A stretch of 23,618 nucleotides of DNA from Deltaproteobacteria bacterium (GCA_022571535.1 JACZXR010000003.1:1-23618), one strand, 5' to 3'. Numbered from the stretch's first letter, positions 15,824 through 23,618 are shown. The notes: a model not told the origin generated them from the sequence alone. Numbers and translations are program-made.

Positions 15824-17214
15824 AGGATATAACGTGATAGATCCTCATCTTTCAAAATCGGGTCTAGACGATCCTGCACATACTGGGCATCGATGCTGAT
15901 CTCTTTTCCCTGCATCTCCGGCGCCGCATAGGAGACCTCGTCCAGCAGCTTTTCCATAATTGTGTGGAGTCGCCGTGCGCCGATGTTTTCCGTCTTCTCG
16001 TTTACCTGGGCTGCAATTTGAGCAATCTCAGCAACGGCATCCTCACGAAACAAGAGACGAACACCCTCGGTCTCAAGCAAGGCGACATACTGTTTGACCA
16101 GGGCATTTTTTGGCTCTGTCAAGATCCTGATAAAATCCTCTTTTCCCAGGGCGCTAAGCTCTACCCGGATCGGAAAGCGACCCTGAAATTCAGGGATCAG
16201 ATCTGAAGGCTTGGAACTATGGAATGCCCCAGAGGCGATAAAGAGAACGTGATCGGTCTTGATCAGCCCATACTTCGTGTTGACCGTTGTGCCCTCCACA
16301 AGGGGAAGCAGGTCCCGCTGTACCCCTTCTCGGGATACATCGGGTCCCTGTATCGTCTCTCGACCTGCAATTTTGTCGATCTCATCGATGAAGACAATAC
16401 CCGATTGTTCTACCTGGCGAGTCGCTTCGCTGATCACCTTATCCATATCGACCAGCTTGGCAGCCTCCTCCTGGCTCAGGATCTCCATGGCCTCGGGAAT
16501 CTTAACGGTCTTCTTCTTCGTTCGCTTGGGGAGAAGATTGGAAAACATCTCCTTGAGTTGAGACTCCATCTCCTCCATCCCTTGGGGGGTGAGAACCTCG
16601 ACCACGGGCATGGTCGTGCGGGTGAACTCGACCTCTACAGCCCGTTCGTTGAGCTTCCCCTCCCGCAGCATCTTCTTGAGCTTCTCACGCGTGCCCTGAA
16701 GGTTCGTCCCTTCTTGACCAGACTCGGCAGGTTTATCTGGAGGCATGGCAGGCAACAGGAGATCGAGGATCCTCTCCTCTGCCAGCTCCCTGGCCCTGAT
16801 CTCTACACTTTTCCTTTCCTTCTCTTTGGCCATATTCACAGCCAGTTCCATAAGGTCACGAATGATGGACTCCACATCCCTGCCCACGTAACCCACCTCG
16901 GTAAATTTCGAGGCCTCCACCTTGATGAACGGGGCCTGAGACAGCTTGGCGAGTCTTCGAGAGATCTCGGTCTTACCTACGCCAGTGGGACCAATCATGA
17001 TGATATTCTTCGGCGCAATTTCCTCTCTGAGATCTTCGGGCACGAGTTGGCGACGCCAACGATTACGCAATGCGATGGCCACTGCTCGCTTCGCCTCTCT
17101 CTGTCCCACGATGTATCGATCGAGCTCTGATACGATCTCACGCGGGGTCATGACCGGGGTCGGCAGAGGCGCAAAATCCCCCCGGGTCCACTTTTCTCTA
17201 CGCTCATCTTTCAT
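15820..17214 (-). CDS. hslU: ATP-dependent protease ATPase subunit HslU (ClpY)
   Basis: HslU is the AAA+ unfoldase that feeds substrates to HslV in the cytoplasm. In numbering from the ATG at 17214, Walker A GPTGVGKT is at 75-82, the pore loop GYVG at 108-111, Walker B IVFIDEIDKI at about 273-282, and the protein ends DLSRYIL, the conserved tail that inserts into HslV and opens it. The inserted I-domain occupies roughly 125-235. The 464-residue length is normal. The family core starts at MTPREIVSEL, 21 residues in; the upstream ATG five bases after the hslV stop is my choice, with no strong ribosome-binding site for either. Confidence 0.97.
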   Translation of the reverse strand: MKDERREKWTRGDFAPLPTPVMTPREIVSELDRYIVGQREAKRAVAIALRNRWRRQLVPEDLREEIAPKNIIMIGPTGVGKTEISRRLAKLSQAPFIKVEASKFTEVGYVGRDVESIIRDLMELAVNMAKEKERKSVEIRARELAEERILDLLLPAMPPDKPAESGQEGTNLQGTREKLKKMLREGKLNERAVEVEFTRTTMPVVEVLTPQGMEEMESQLKEMFSNLLPKRTKKKTVKIPEAMEILSQEEAAKLVDMDKVISEATRQVEQSGIVFIDEIDKIAGRETIQGPDVSREGVQRDLLPLVEGTTVNTKYGLIKTDHVLFIASGAFHSSKPSDLIPEFQGRFPIRVELSALGKEDFIRILTEPKNALVKQYVALLETEGVRLLFREDAVAEIAQIAAQVNEKTENIGARRLHTIMEKLLDEVSYAAPEMQGKEISIDAQYVQDRLDPILKDEDLSRYIL

Positions 17215-17219
17215 CGAAG

Positions 17220-17750
17220 CTAGGGTAATTCCTCCATGGTTAATTGATCGTTCGTATAGACGCAAATCGCAGCAGCCGTCCTCATGGCCTCCTCAGCGAT
17301 GGAGCGGGCATCAAGCTGGCTGTGCTTGATCAAGACCCTTGCGGCGGCAAGCGCATAGTTGCCGCCCGAGCCAATGGCAATTACGCCGTCATCCGGCTCT
17401 ACCACATCTCCACTCCCCGAGATCACCAGGGAGATCTCCGTATCCGCAACCACCAACAACGCCTCCAATCTCCTCAGCATTCGATCCGTCCGCCAATCCT
17501 TGGCGAGTTCCACGGCCGCCCGTTTGAGATTGCCGTTATATTGCTCCAGCTTTGCCTCGAACTTCTCAAAGAGAGTAAAGGCATCAGCCGTGGCCCCGGC
17601 AAAACCCGCAATCACTCTTTCATGGTAGACCTTGCGCACCTTACGGGCACTGTGTTTCAGGACAGTTTGCCCGAAGCTCACCTGCCCGTCTCCCACTACC
17701 ACGACACGATTCCCGTGGCGCACCGCCAGTATGGTTGTCGCATGAAACAT
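17220..17750 (-). CDS. hslV: ATP-dependent protease peptidase subunit HslV (ClpQ)
   Basis: HslV is the proteasome-like threonine peptidase of the HslUV complex. The 176-residue product starts MFHATTILAVRHG; removal of four residues exposes the catalytic Thr5, and the partner lysine (Lys33 in mature numbering, residue 37 here) is present in HSARKVRK. The FAGATADAFTLFE and AIGSGGNYALAAAR blocks are typical. I use the ATG at 17748-17750, with GGGAG about nine bases upstream; an in-frame TTG at 17774 would only add eight residues that are unlikely to matter after processing. hslU follows after five bases. Confidence 0.97.
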   Translation of the reverse strand: MFHATTILAVRHGNRVVVVGDGQVSFGQTVLKHSARKVRKVYHERVIAGFAGATADAFTLFEKFEAKLEQYNGNLKRAAVELAKDWRTDRMLRRLEALLVVADTEISLVISGSGDVVEPDDGVIAIGSGGNYALAAARVLIKHSQLDARSIAEEAMRTAAAICVYTNDQLTMEELP

Positions 17751-17825
17751 CTTCCAACTCCCGTCTATCAGCAATTACCGATCAGCCTTCAACCAGGTGG
17801 CCAAAAGCTGATCGCTGGCAACCTA

Positions 17826-18746
17826 TCACTGAGCCCTGGGATGGGAACGGTCATAAACCGCAGTGAGATGATCCAGGTTCACGTGCGTGTATCGCTGGGT
17901 CGAGGAGAGGCTGACATGACCGAGCAGTTCCTGGATAACCCTCAGGTCAGCACCGCCATTTAGCAGATGGGTGGCAAAGGTATGACGAAGTCCGTGCGGG
18001 CCCATCCGAAGCGGTATACCGGCAGCCCGCAGATGCTTCTCCACAATCCGTGCAATACTTCGAGTCGTGATCCTCCTCCCAAGACGGTTCAGAAATACCG
18101 CTGCCGGGCCTCTGGATGGTCGCCCCCACTGTTTCGTCTGTTCCGAGGCGTAGTTTTGAAGCACCTCAAGCGCCACCTTACCGATCGGAACGATCCTCTC
18201 TTTGGAACCCTTGCCAGTGACCCTGATGACACCCAATCGGAAATCAATATCGCCCCAGCCAAGACCAACCAGTTCGCTGACCCGAACACCCGTGGAGTAC
18301 AGCACCTCCAAGACGGCCCGGTCACGAACCTGTAAAGCGCCCAGTCCATGGACGCCATCCAACAAGCGAAAAACATCATCCACAGACAGAAAGCCCACGA
18401 GCGGCCTTTCCTGTTTCGGACTACCGAATCCCAAAAGAGGATCCCGCTCGAGGTATCGTTCTCTCACAAGATAGCGGAAAAAACCCTTTAGCGTGGCAAC
18501 CTTTCTGGCTAGAGAGCTTTTCCGACATACCCTGGCTAACCTACCGAGGTAGGAACGCACCAGATTCGCATCTACTAGCCGGACCGCCTCCCTCTCTGCT
18601 TGATCCTGGCACGCCCCTTCCGTCTTGAGGAACTGATGAAACTGTCTTAGATCGCTTAGATAGTTTCTCAGAGTATGGGCTGATCGATTACGCTCGTACT
18701 GTAGATGGCGCCCATATTGCTTGATCAGATCTTCCAAGTGGTCCAT
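17826..18746 (-). CDS. xerC: Tyrosine recombinase XerC
   Basis: The 306-residue protein has the N-terminal SAM-like core-binding domain (about 5-105) and a C-terminal catalytic domain with all the expected residues: R155 in STGVRVSEL, K179 in GKGSKER, H251 and R254 in HGLRHTFATH, H277 in LLGHVSLSSTQ, and the nucleophile Y286 in QRYTHV. With XerD it resolves chromosome dimers at dif. Size and its position directly ahead of hslV-hslU, the order known from Bacillus and many other bacteria, favour housekeeping XerC over an integrase. The ATG at 18744-18746 lies close behind a good promoter; hslV begins 75 bases after its stop. Confidence 0.95.
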   Translation of the reverse strand: MDHLEDLIKQYGRHLQYERNRSAHTLRNYLSDLRQFHQFLKTEGACQDQAEREAVRLVDANLVRSYLGRLARVCRKSSLARKVATLKGFFRYLVRERYLERDPLLGFGSPKQERPLVGFLSVDDVFRLLDGVHGLGALQVRDRAVLEVLYSTGVRVSELVGLGWGDIDFRLGVIRVTGKGSKERIVPIGKVALEVLQNYASEQTKQWGRPSRGPAAVFLNRLGRRITTRSIARIVEKHLRAAGIPLRMGPHGLRHTFATHLLNGGADLRVIQELLGHVSLSSTQRYTHVNLDHLTAVYDRSHPRAQ

Positions 18747-18767
18747 TCCATTCTAAAAAACCGCTGT

Positions 18768-18796
18768 ATTTTAGCACACGAACACCATATTGAAAA
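18768..18796 (-). promoter_or_regulatory. Putative sigma70-type promoter for the xerC-hslVU run
   Basis: Read on the minus strand, TTTTCA (18796-18791, four of six matches to TTGACA), a 17-base spacer and TAAAAT (18773-18768, five of six matches to TATAAT) point at xerC. Transcription would start near 18761, giving a leader of about 15 bases. No other strong promoter is visible in the 13-gene run, though internal ones could exist before argB or dapF. Confidence 0.55.
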
Positions 18797-18946
18797 CAAA
18801 CCCCATCCAGCGTCTGCAGTTATATTCCCTCCTTTTTTTCTCGGGAAGTTTATTCTGCATCCTCAGGCATGTCAATTGACCCCGATCCGAAGGGCAGCCG
18901 ATGCCAGTGTCGAAGAAGCCCTGTTTCCTAATAATACCCTCTAGAC

Positions 18947-19098
18947 ATCAAGTTATATCGACCACGGAATTTGAACCCCGTGGTCGACCAAAGGGAAGAG
19001 CTACCGATTCCCCCCCCTGTGGAGTAATGGACCGCGACTCCACGGCGGAAACCCCATCGGTTTTGTGCCCGCGGCAAGCCACGGGGTTACCCAATAAT
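18947..19098. repeat. 151-bp dispersed three-hairpin repeat, copy 2
   Basis: Same orientation as 294-444 and about 90 percent identical by eye. The first stem is perfect here (CGACCACGG with CCGTGGTCG), where copy 1 has a G-T pair. The second stem keeps GTGGAG with CTCCAC. The third has one A-C mismatch on the plus strand. The shared ends are ATCAAGTTATAT on the left and GGTTACCCAATAAT on the right. It lies between divergent genes, whereas copy 1 lies between co-directional genes. Confidence 0.85.
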
Positions 19099-19337
19099 TA
19101 TACCAACCACTGACCAGCAAGCTTTCGTTACCTGACTAATTTGAGACATCGGACACTGAACGTTCTCACAGAGAGAAAGATTGTGAAACTCTACGTGATC
19201 TTCGTGGTAGACAAATACTTTAGCATGTCACTGGTGCTGACAGATTAGCAGGGTAGAGAAGCCTATTGCAGCTCAGTTTCGGAGTTAAATTGGGTACTTG
19301 GGAGCAGACAAGCAGGCCCAATGGCTCCCGCTGAGGG

Positions 19338-19457
19338 CTTCGTCGTGAGTTCCCTTCGGGTCTGAGCCTCAGGGACGAAGACAGGTCGAGGAGCACTCAG
19401 GGTCGCGGTTCGGCAGGCTCACCGCCCCGAGGAAGATCGAGGGGAGGACAGCCGAAC
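19338..19457 (+). repeat. GC-rich structured block upstream of moaA
   Basis: Two nested foldable units are visible: CTTCGTC (19338-19344) pairs with GACGAAG (19374-19380) around a segment with CCCTTCGGG, and GTTCGGC (19408-19414) pairs with GCCGAAC (19451-19457) around a CCCCGA/TCGAGGGG inner stem. The TTCGGCAGGCTCACC-type wording resembles common intergenic REP-like repeats in environmental bacteria (recalled, not searched). It might instead be a 5' leader of moaA, since it ends about 97 bases before the start. Confidence 0.5.
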
Positions 19458-19553
19458 GGGCACGCCCCCCCTCGGCTTCCTCTCAGCCCACACTTTTGGC
19501 AATAGAGCCAGTTAGGCTTGCCAATTCGACGGGTATGCTGCATATTGAACCGG

Positions 19554-20567
19554 ATGCTAGTCGATACCTTCAACCGTCCCGTTAAGGACCTCAGGATCTC
19601 AGTTACGGACAGGTGCAACTTCCGTTGCACTTACTGCATGCCGTTTGACGAATACACGTGGATCAACAAGAAAGAGATCCTTTCGTTTGAGGAGATCGCA
19701 AGACTTGCGAAATTCTTCGTCCAACTAGGGGTGGATAAGATCAGGCTTACAGGTGGGGAGCCCCTTGTACGGCAAGATCTCGATAAGTTAATCGACAAAC
19801 TCTCGTCCCTGAGCGGGTTAAACGATCTCTCCCTCACAACCAACGGTTCGCTGCTGGCAGACAAGGCCCCGGCCCTGAAAGCGGCGGGGCTCAAACGGAT
19901 CAACGTCAGCATAGACACGCTTAACCCTGAAAAATTTAAGCGGATGACCAAGCGGGGCGATCTGTCAAAGGTGCTGGACGGCATATTTGCTGCCAAGAGT
20001 AATGGCCTGCATCCAATCAAGATCAACGCGGTGATCGAGCGAGACGTCAATGACGATGACATCATCGAACTTGTGGAATTCTCCAGAGAGAACGGTTTTG
20101 CCATCCGGTTTATCGAATACATGGATGTAGGCAACTCCAACAGCTGGACCTCGCAGAAGATGGTTTCCAAGAAAGAGATCCTCGAGACGATCAACGGCCG
20201 CTTCCCCCTGACAGAGGTGGGACGAAATGGTGGAACCGCACCTTCAGTGGATTACCAATTTACCGATGGCAGAGGGGATATAGGCGTGATTGCATCCGTC
20301 ACCGAGCCTTTTTGCTCAAGTTGTACCCGAGCGAGGCTCACGGCTGACGGCAGGTTGGTCACCTGCCTCTTCTCGCAAACAGGCCATGATTTGAAGTCCC
20401 TCTTGAGGGACGGTTCAACGGATGAAGATATCTTGGAGGTTATCGCCTCGGCCTGGAGAAAACGAAGAGACCGATATTCCGATGAACGGCTAGAGGCCCT
20501 GCTCTCCTCCAACGGCTATGACCCCAGGCAACACGGAAAAATAGAGATGATTACGCTAGGGGGCTAA
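19554..20567 (+). CDS. moaA: GTP 3',8-cyclase MoaA
   Basis: MoaA is the radical-SAM enzyme that, with MoaC, turns GTP into cyclic pyranopterin monophosphate, the first step of molybdenum-cofactor synthesis. The 337-residue protein has the SAM cluster motif CNFRCTYC at 21-28 and the second, GTP-binding cluster cysteines C254, C257 and C271 (CSSCTRARLTADGRLVTC), plus the functional C-terminal GG. LTGGEPL at 65-71 is the SAM-binding strand. I start at the ATG at 19554 (MLVDTFNRPVKDLRIS), which matches the family; the frame extends to a TTG at 19518. No clear ribosome-binding site precedes either start. Confidence 0.97.
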   Translation: MLVDTFNRPVKDLRISVTDRCNFRCTYCMPFDEYTWINKKEILSFEEIARLAKFFVQLGVDKIRLTGGEPLVRQDLDKLIDKLSSLSGLNDLSLTTNGSLLADKAPALKAAGLKRINVSIDTLNPEKFKRMTKRGDLSKVLDGIFAAKSNGLHPIKINAVIERDVNDDDIIELVEFSRENGFAIRFIEYMDVGNSNSWTSQKMVSKKEILETINGRFPLTEVGRNGGTAPSVDYQFTDGRGDIGVIASVTEPFCSSCTRARLTADGRLVTCLFSQTGHDLKSLLRDGSTDEDILEVIASAWRKRRDRYSDERLEALLSSNGYDPRQHGKIEMITLGG

Positions 20568-20623
20568 GGCGCGAGGATCATTCCCTTCCTTTGCTTCGCC
20601 TGGTTCTCTCACTCGCCTTTTTT
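20566..20623 (+). terminator. Weak candidate terminator after moaA
   Basis: AAGGC and GAG (20566-20575, with a two-base bulge) can pair with CTCGCC and TT (20612-20619) just before a run of six T. The loop of about 36 bases is long, so this is a weak candidate. The gap to the next gene (176 bases) holds nothing else that I can support. Confidence 0.3.
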
Positions 20624-20743
20624 CCAATCCTTCGAAATTTCTTAACCTCTCTAGCGACCTAGCACTAACTTTTTTCTCTGTGAGTGTTCATAAGTGGCTC
20701 GAAGTTCTTGAACGACTGAAGAATACACCTCGGACCGAGACTG

Positions 20744-21589
20744 ATGAATGAGCCGCTCACGTCCTTTGGCATTCCATCCGATGTCTTGGTCTGGCAGGCA
20801 ACCTTCTTCACCGTCTTATCTTTTGCAGTCGGAATCCTCGGAGGAGCTGTAGGCCTAGCCCTAGGGACGATACGCCTCTCCTTCCTCCTGCTTTTAGGGA
20901 TGCCCCCCCGAATGGCGGCGGGCACAAACATTCTAGTGAGCACACTAAGCGCAGCTACCGGCTCCTACCGACACTTCCGAGCAGGACGGGTAGATTTCAA
21001 CGTCGTAGCCATTCAGGGAATTCCCGCCATGATCGGTGCCTTCATAGGGGGCTTTGCGGGTGGACATGTCCCCGAGGAGATTCTGATTCTTGCTGCAGGC
21101 ATACTGGTGGTATGGCAGGGAATCGAGCTGTTGTTGCGAGCGAGGAGAGATCAAAAAACCAGCGGCGCGACACTAACACCCACAAACCACCAGTTAGAAG
21201 GATTTGCCCGCTGGACCACTGCCCGCATCACCTCAGAGGCCATCGTTGGCTTCGGCATCGGTCTGCTTGCCGGCGCTATTGGACTTATTCTGGGAACCCT
21301 TCGCCTCCCGGCACTCATTGCGATTCTCCACATCAGCCCACACATGGCCGTTGGCAGCAACCTGGTCATTGGCTTCCTGATGGGAGGTTTTGGCTGGGTT
21401 GGCCATTTAACTCGCGGGCAGGTCGATTTTCCGATTCTTACCCTCATGGCCATCACGGGAATGGCAGGAACCTATTACGGGGCACGGCTGACCGGGAAGA
21501 TGAGTGCCCGCGGTTTGTTGTCTTTAATGGCCATTGTACTTGTCGTGGTGGGCCTTCTGCTAATCCGCGATGCCTACGGACGATTCTAA
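20744..21589 (+). CDS. TauE/SafE-family membrane permease
   Basis: The 281-residue, very hydrophobic protein shows the family internal duplication: GGAVGLALGTIR at 33-44 and AGAIGLILGTLR at 176-187, MAAGTNILVS at 57-66 and MAVGSNLVIG at 201-210, and HFRAGRVDF at 77-85 and HLTRGQVDF at 221-229, each pair about 144 residues apart. About eight membrane helices are expected, with a polar loop near 133-160. TauE/SafE proteins export or import sulfur-containing anions such as sulfite or sulfoacetate; the substrate here is unknown. It sits between two molybdenum-cofactor genes on the same strand, which may hint at a related substrate (inference). Confidence 0.93.
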   Translation: MNEPLTSFGIPSDVLVWQATFFTVLSFAVGILGGAVGLALGTIRLSFLLLLGMPPRMAAGTNILVSTLSAATGSYRHFRAGRVDFNVVAIQGIPAMIGAFIGGFAGGHVPEEILILAAGILVVWQGIELLLRARRDQKTSGATLTPTNHQLEGFARWTTARITSEAIVGFGIGLLAGAIGLILGTLRLPALIAILHISPHMAVGSNLVIGFLMGGFGWVGHLTRGQVDFPILTLMAITGMAGTYYGARLTGKMSARGLLSLMAIVLVVVGLLLIRDAYGRF

Positions 21590-21687
21590 TGATTTCCCCC
21601 AAATCGAGCCTGCGGGCAGCCTATCTGGACAACCTCCGATACGCTAGCTATATTAATGCCAACATCTAGGTTAGGGAGAAATGAAAG

Positions 21688-22677
21688 ATGCTTAAGGTTA
21701 TTCCTGTAGAGAAGGCCGTGGGAACGCTTTTGGCTCACGACGTGACCGAAATCGTCCCTGGAAAACATAAGCGGCCGGCCTTTCGACGCGGCCATAGGGT
21801 CACACCCGAGGATGTCCCTAAACTGCTCGATATAGGCAAATCCCACCTCTACATTATGGAGCTGGAAGAGGGGGAACTCCATGAGGAAGATGCTGCCCGG
21901 AGGTTGGCCCTGACATCTGCCGGCCCCCACATCCGATTGACGGAACCTATGGAGGGTCGAGTCAATCTGGTGGCCGAAATTTCCGGATTACTAAAGATCG
22001 ACAAGGAGCTCCTCTATCGGTTTAACGCCTTGGGCAATCTAATCCTCTCCACTCTCCCTTCAAATCAGTATGTGAAGGAGGGAGAGGTCGTGGCGGGGAC
22101 AAGAACTATTCCCGTAGTGGTCAACAAAGACCTTGTCGAGCAGGCCGAGGCCATCTGCAAGAATAAACCCATCGTTACCATTCTGCCCCTTCCTTCCAGG
22201 CGCATCCATCTAATCGTCACGGGAAGCGAGGTCATTTCGGGCCGCATCAAGGACGGCTTCGAGCCGGTAGTCAGACGCAAATTAAAGGGGATGGGATCCG
22301 ACTTAGAAACGACCAAGTTTGCTCCGGACGACCCAGATCAGATTGCGGCTCACATCCGGGAGTCCCACCGGGACGGGGTGGACCTGATTCTGGTAAGCGG
22401 TGGCATGTCGGTAGACCCCGACGATCAAACCCCGGAGGGTATCCGCCGCAGCGGGGCCTCTGTCGAGTGCCATGGGTTCCCCGTGCTGCCGGGATCGATG
22501 TTTCTCATGGCCTACCTTCAAGGTACACCGATCCTGGGACTCTCTGGCTGCGTTCTTCACGACCAGGTGAGCGCCTTTGATCTTCTCCTCCCGCAGTTGT
22601 TGGCAGGTGAGAAAATATCCCGCTCAGACATCCTCGCCCTCGGGCACGGAGGCCTCCAGAAAAAGCACGACCACTAA
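21688..22677 (+). CDS. MoCF-domain molybdopterin-binding protein
   Basis: The 329-residue protein has an N-terminal part (about 1-165) seen in bacterial molybdopterin-binding proteins, and a C-terminal MoCF/MogA-like domain (about 170-315) with IVTGSE at 176-181, LVSGGMSVDPDDQTPEGIR at 235-253 and PVLPGS at 265-270. This domain binds molybdopterin in MogA and MoeA. It lacks the MoeA domain order, so an accessory role in cofactor insertion or recognition is more likely than molybdate insertion itself; that is inference. GGGAG lies about ten bases before the ATG. The tail ends GGLQKKHDH with several histidines. Only 98 bases separate it from the permease. Confidence 0.9.
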   Translation: MLKVIPVEKAVGTLLAHDVTEIVPGKHKRPAFRRGHRVTPEDVPKLLDIGKSHLYIMELEEGELHEEDAARRLALTSAGPHIRLTEPMEGRVNLVAEISGLLKIDKELLYRFNALGNLILSTLPSNQYVKEGEVVAGTRTIPVVVNKDLVEQAEAICKNKPIVTILPLPSRRIHLIVTGSEVISGRIKDGFEPVVRRKLKGMGSDLETTKFAPDDPDQIAAHIRESHRDGVDLILVSGGMSVDPDDQTPEGIRRSGASVECHGFPVLPGSMFLMAYLQGTPILGLSGCVLHDQVSAFDLLLPQLLAGEKISRSDILALGHGGLQKKHDH

Positions 22678-22727
22678 AAAAAGATAGGGAGAGATTTGAG
22701 ACAGAGATCATTGATCCCCTCTCTATC
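22676..22727 (-). terminator. Intrinsic terminator between convergent genes
   Basis: A 9-bp stem (GATAGGGAG at 22683-22691 with CTCTCTATC at 22719-22727, one G-T pair) is followed on the minus strand by seven T (22682-22676). This fits a terminator for the oxidoreductase beta-subunit gene, whose stop is 13 bases upstream. The plus-strand gene stops at 22675-22677, so the hairpin may also end that transcript, but there is no T-run in that direction. Confidence 0.65.
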
Positions 22728-22739
22728 TCGATCTGCTGA

Positions 22740-23618
22740 CTACCTCATCAACCGGGCGTTGATTTCGTCGAGCTGTTCCTGGGAGGGTTGCAAAACATCC
22801 TGCCCCAATTCGGCCAGGGGAGTCTCGCAGAGATTCATCCCCTCGACAAACTCGGCACGATCAGGGTTATAGTAGATCAAGCCGGTCAGAAATTTTCCTT
22901 CGGCCACGGCTGCATGAATTGCCATCAGGGCCTGCTGCCTGCTCATAGGGTCATAGTTGTCTCCCAACTTGTGCAAGGTAATGCGAGAGCCGTCGTGAAG
23001 GATCACCTCGCGATCGGTCCCCTTTTTGTAATCGACTTCAATATTTTCAAAAGGAGGAATGAAGTCGATGTCATGGAGTGGGTCCAGATGCTCTTTAATG
23101 TACTTCAGGCTCTTGGTGGAGCCCTCATGGTTATTGAACGTCACGCAAGGGCTGAGCACATCCAAAATGGCGCTCCCCTTGTGAGCGACGGCTCCCTGAA
23201 TTAATGGGGCGAGCTGTTTGCGATCGCCCGAGAAGCTTCGTGCAACATAGGTGGCCCCTAGGGTAATCGCCAACTCGCACAGATCAATGGCAGGCATATC
23301 ATTCAGCTTTCCACCCTTCATGACAGATCCCTTATCCGCAGTGGCCGAAAATTGTCCCTTGGTTAACCCATAGACCCCGTTGTTTTCAATAATATAGGTG
23401 AGATTGACGTTGCGCCGCATCATGTGACAGAAATTTCCCAGACCGATTGCGGAGGTATCACCATCGCCCGATACGCCGATGGGAACCAGCGTGTGGTTCC
23501 CTATGTTGGCACCGGTAGCAACCGCAGACATCCGTCCATGAACGGCATTAAACCCAAATGCCTGATTCATGAAATAGCTCGGTGTCTTTGATGAGCAGCC
23601 AATGCCACTGAGCTTGAT
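22740..23618 (-). CDS. 2-oxoacid:ferredoxin oxidoreductase, beta subunit (5' end outside window)
   Basis: The 292 residues seen start within IKLSGIGCSSKTPSYF, the N-terminal motif of the beta (thiamine-diphosphate) subunit, so only the first part is missing. The TPP-binding motif runs from GDGDTSAIGLGNF (51-63 of the visible part) to IENNGVYGLTKGQ (77-89). The C-terminal region (VLSPCVTFNNHEGSTKS onward) is typical of the two-subunit KorAB-type enzymes. The complex oxidatively decarboxylates a 2-oxoacid to the acyl-CoA, reducing ferredoxin, in anaerobic or microaerobic metabolism. 2-Oxoglutarate is the commonest substrate for this type, but substrate cannot be fixed here. The alpha-subunit gene would lie just right of the window. 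The stop is TAG at 22742-22740. Confidence 0.93.
   Translation of the reverse strand: MKLSGIGCSSKTPSYFMNQAFGFNAVHGRMSAVATGANIGNHTLVPIGVSGDGDTSAIGLGNFCHMMRRNVNLTYIIENNGVYGLTKGQFSATADKGSVMKGGKLNDMPAIDLCELAITLGATYVARSFSGDRKQLAPLIQGAVAHKGSAILDVLSPCVTFNNHEGSTKSLKYIKEHLDPLHDIDFIPPFENIEVDYKKGTDREVILHDGSRITLHKLGDNYDPMSRQQALMAIHAAVAEGKFLTGLIYYNPDRAEFVEGMNLCETPLAELGQDVLQPSQEQLDEINARLMR

Larger units (their letters stand above)
18747..19553. other. Long divergent intergenic region between xerC and moaA
   Basis: These 807 bases hold no gene that I can support. From left to right they contain the xerC promoter (18768-18796), a plain stretch to 18946, the second copy of the three-hairpin repeat (18947-19098), a stretch to 19330 with CTACGTGATCTTCGTGGTAG at 19192-19211 that loosely resembles the right end of the argF/hslU repeat, and a GC-rich foldable block at 19338-19457. 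The moaA promoter is not obvious. Confidence 0.6.

Noticed and set aside
16219..17130. Long open frame on the plus strand opposite hslU
   Set aside because: hslU is unambiguous; the leucine- and histidine-rich opposite frame has no recognisable motif.
19338..19553. Known Moco riboswitch upstream of moaA
   Set aside because: I could not line up the conserved motif by eye; the block looks more like REP-type inverted repeats.
21589..21669. A 26-codon frame starting inside the permease stop (TAATG)
   Set aside because: It could be coupled to the permease, but there is no similarity, composition signal or ribosome-binding site to support it.
1..23618. CRISPR arrays, tRNA or rRNA genes, prophage or defence genes
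   Set aside because: I saw no regularly spaced repeats, tRNA-like cloverleaf with T-loop, rRNA blocks or defence-family motifs. The only mobile gene is the ISL3-type transposase, and xerC looks like the housekeeping recombinase.

Overview
The window looks like part of a bacterial chromosome, probably a Desulfobacterota-type or related (for example NC10 or Nitrospirota-like) anaerobe. This rests on gene order (xerC-hslV-hslU followed by arg and dap/lysA genes), a 2-oxoacid:ferredoxin oxidoreductase subunit, a molybdenum-cofactor gene pair and moderately high G+C. No rRNA or tRNA gene is visible, so the lineage is inference.

Layout. (1) 1-3739, minus strand: a stand-alone Lrp/AsnC ligand-binding domain that runs off the left edge, a 151-bp hairpin-rich repeat, prfB with an intact programmed +1 frameshift, ybeY, a PhoH-family ATPase and a YjbQ-family protein. 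(2) 3740-5474: a gene-poor stretch with a 24-bp perfect palindrome, then a complete ISL3-family insertion sequence (4048-5459) lying 15 bp beyond dapB. (3) 5475-18746, minus strand: a tight 13-gene run read xerC, hslV, hslU, argB, argD, argF, argG, argH, lipoprotein, lysA, dapF, dapA, dapB. Gaps are mostly 0-20 bp or overlaps, and a good sigma70-like promoter lies just upstream of xerC. (4) 18747-19553: a divergent intergenic region with the second copy of the 151-bp repeat and two long-range stems. (5) 19554-22677, plus strand: moaA, a TauE/SafE permease and a MoCF-domain molybdopterin-binding protein. (6) 22740-23618, minus strand: the C-terminal part of a 2-oxoacid:ferredoxin oxidoreductase beta subunit, converging on the MoCF gene across a terminator hairpin.

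Function. argB-argD-argF-argG-argH cover most of arginine synthesis from N-acetylglutamate (argC and argJ/argE are not here). dapA-dapB-dapF-lysA cover the first and last steps of the diaminopimelate/lysine branch; the middle steps are not here. ArgB has the N-terminal helix and C-terminal signature of the arginine-inhibited class, so flux is probably controlled by feedback. moaA and the MoCF gene suggest molybdenum-cofactor work, with a sulfur-anion permease between them.

The least explained structures are two dispersed repeat families: the 151-bp three-hairpin element (294-444 and 18947-19098), and a second element (12575-12674 and a 40-bp short form at 15784-15823), whose long copy is translated as part of the ArgF C-terminal tail. 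I found no clear novel defence or mobile system. Most genes are core metabolism and housekeeping.
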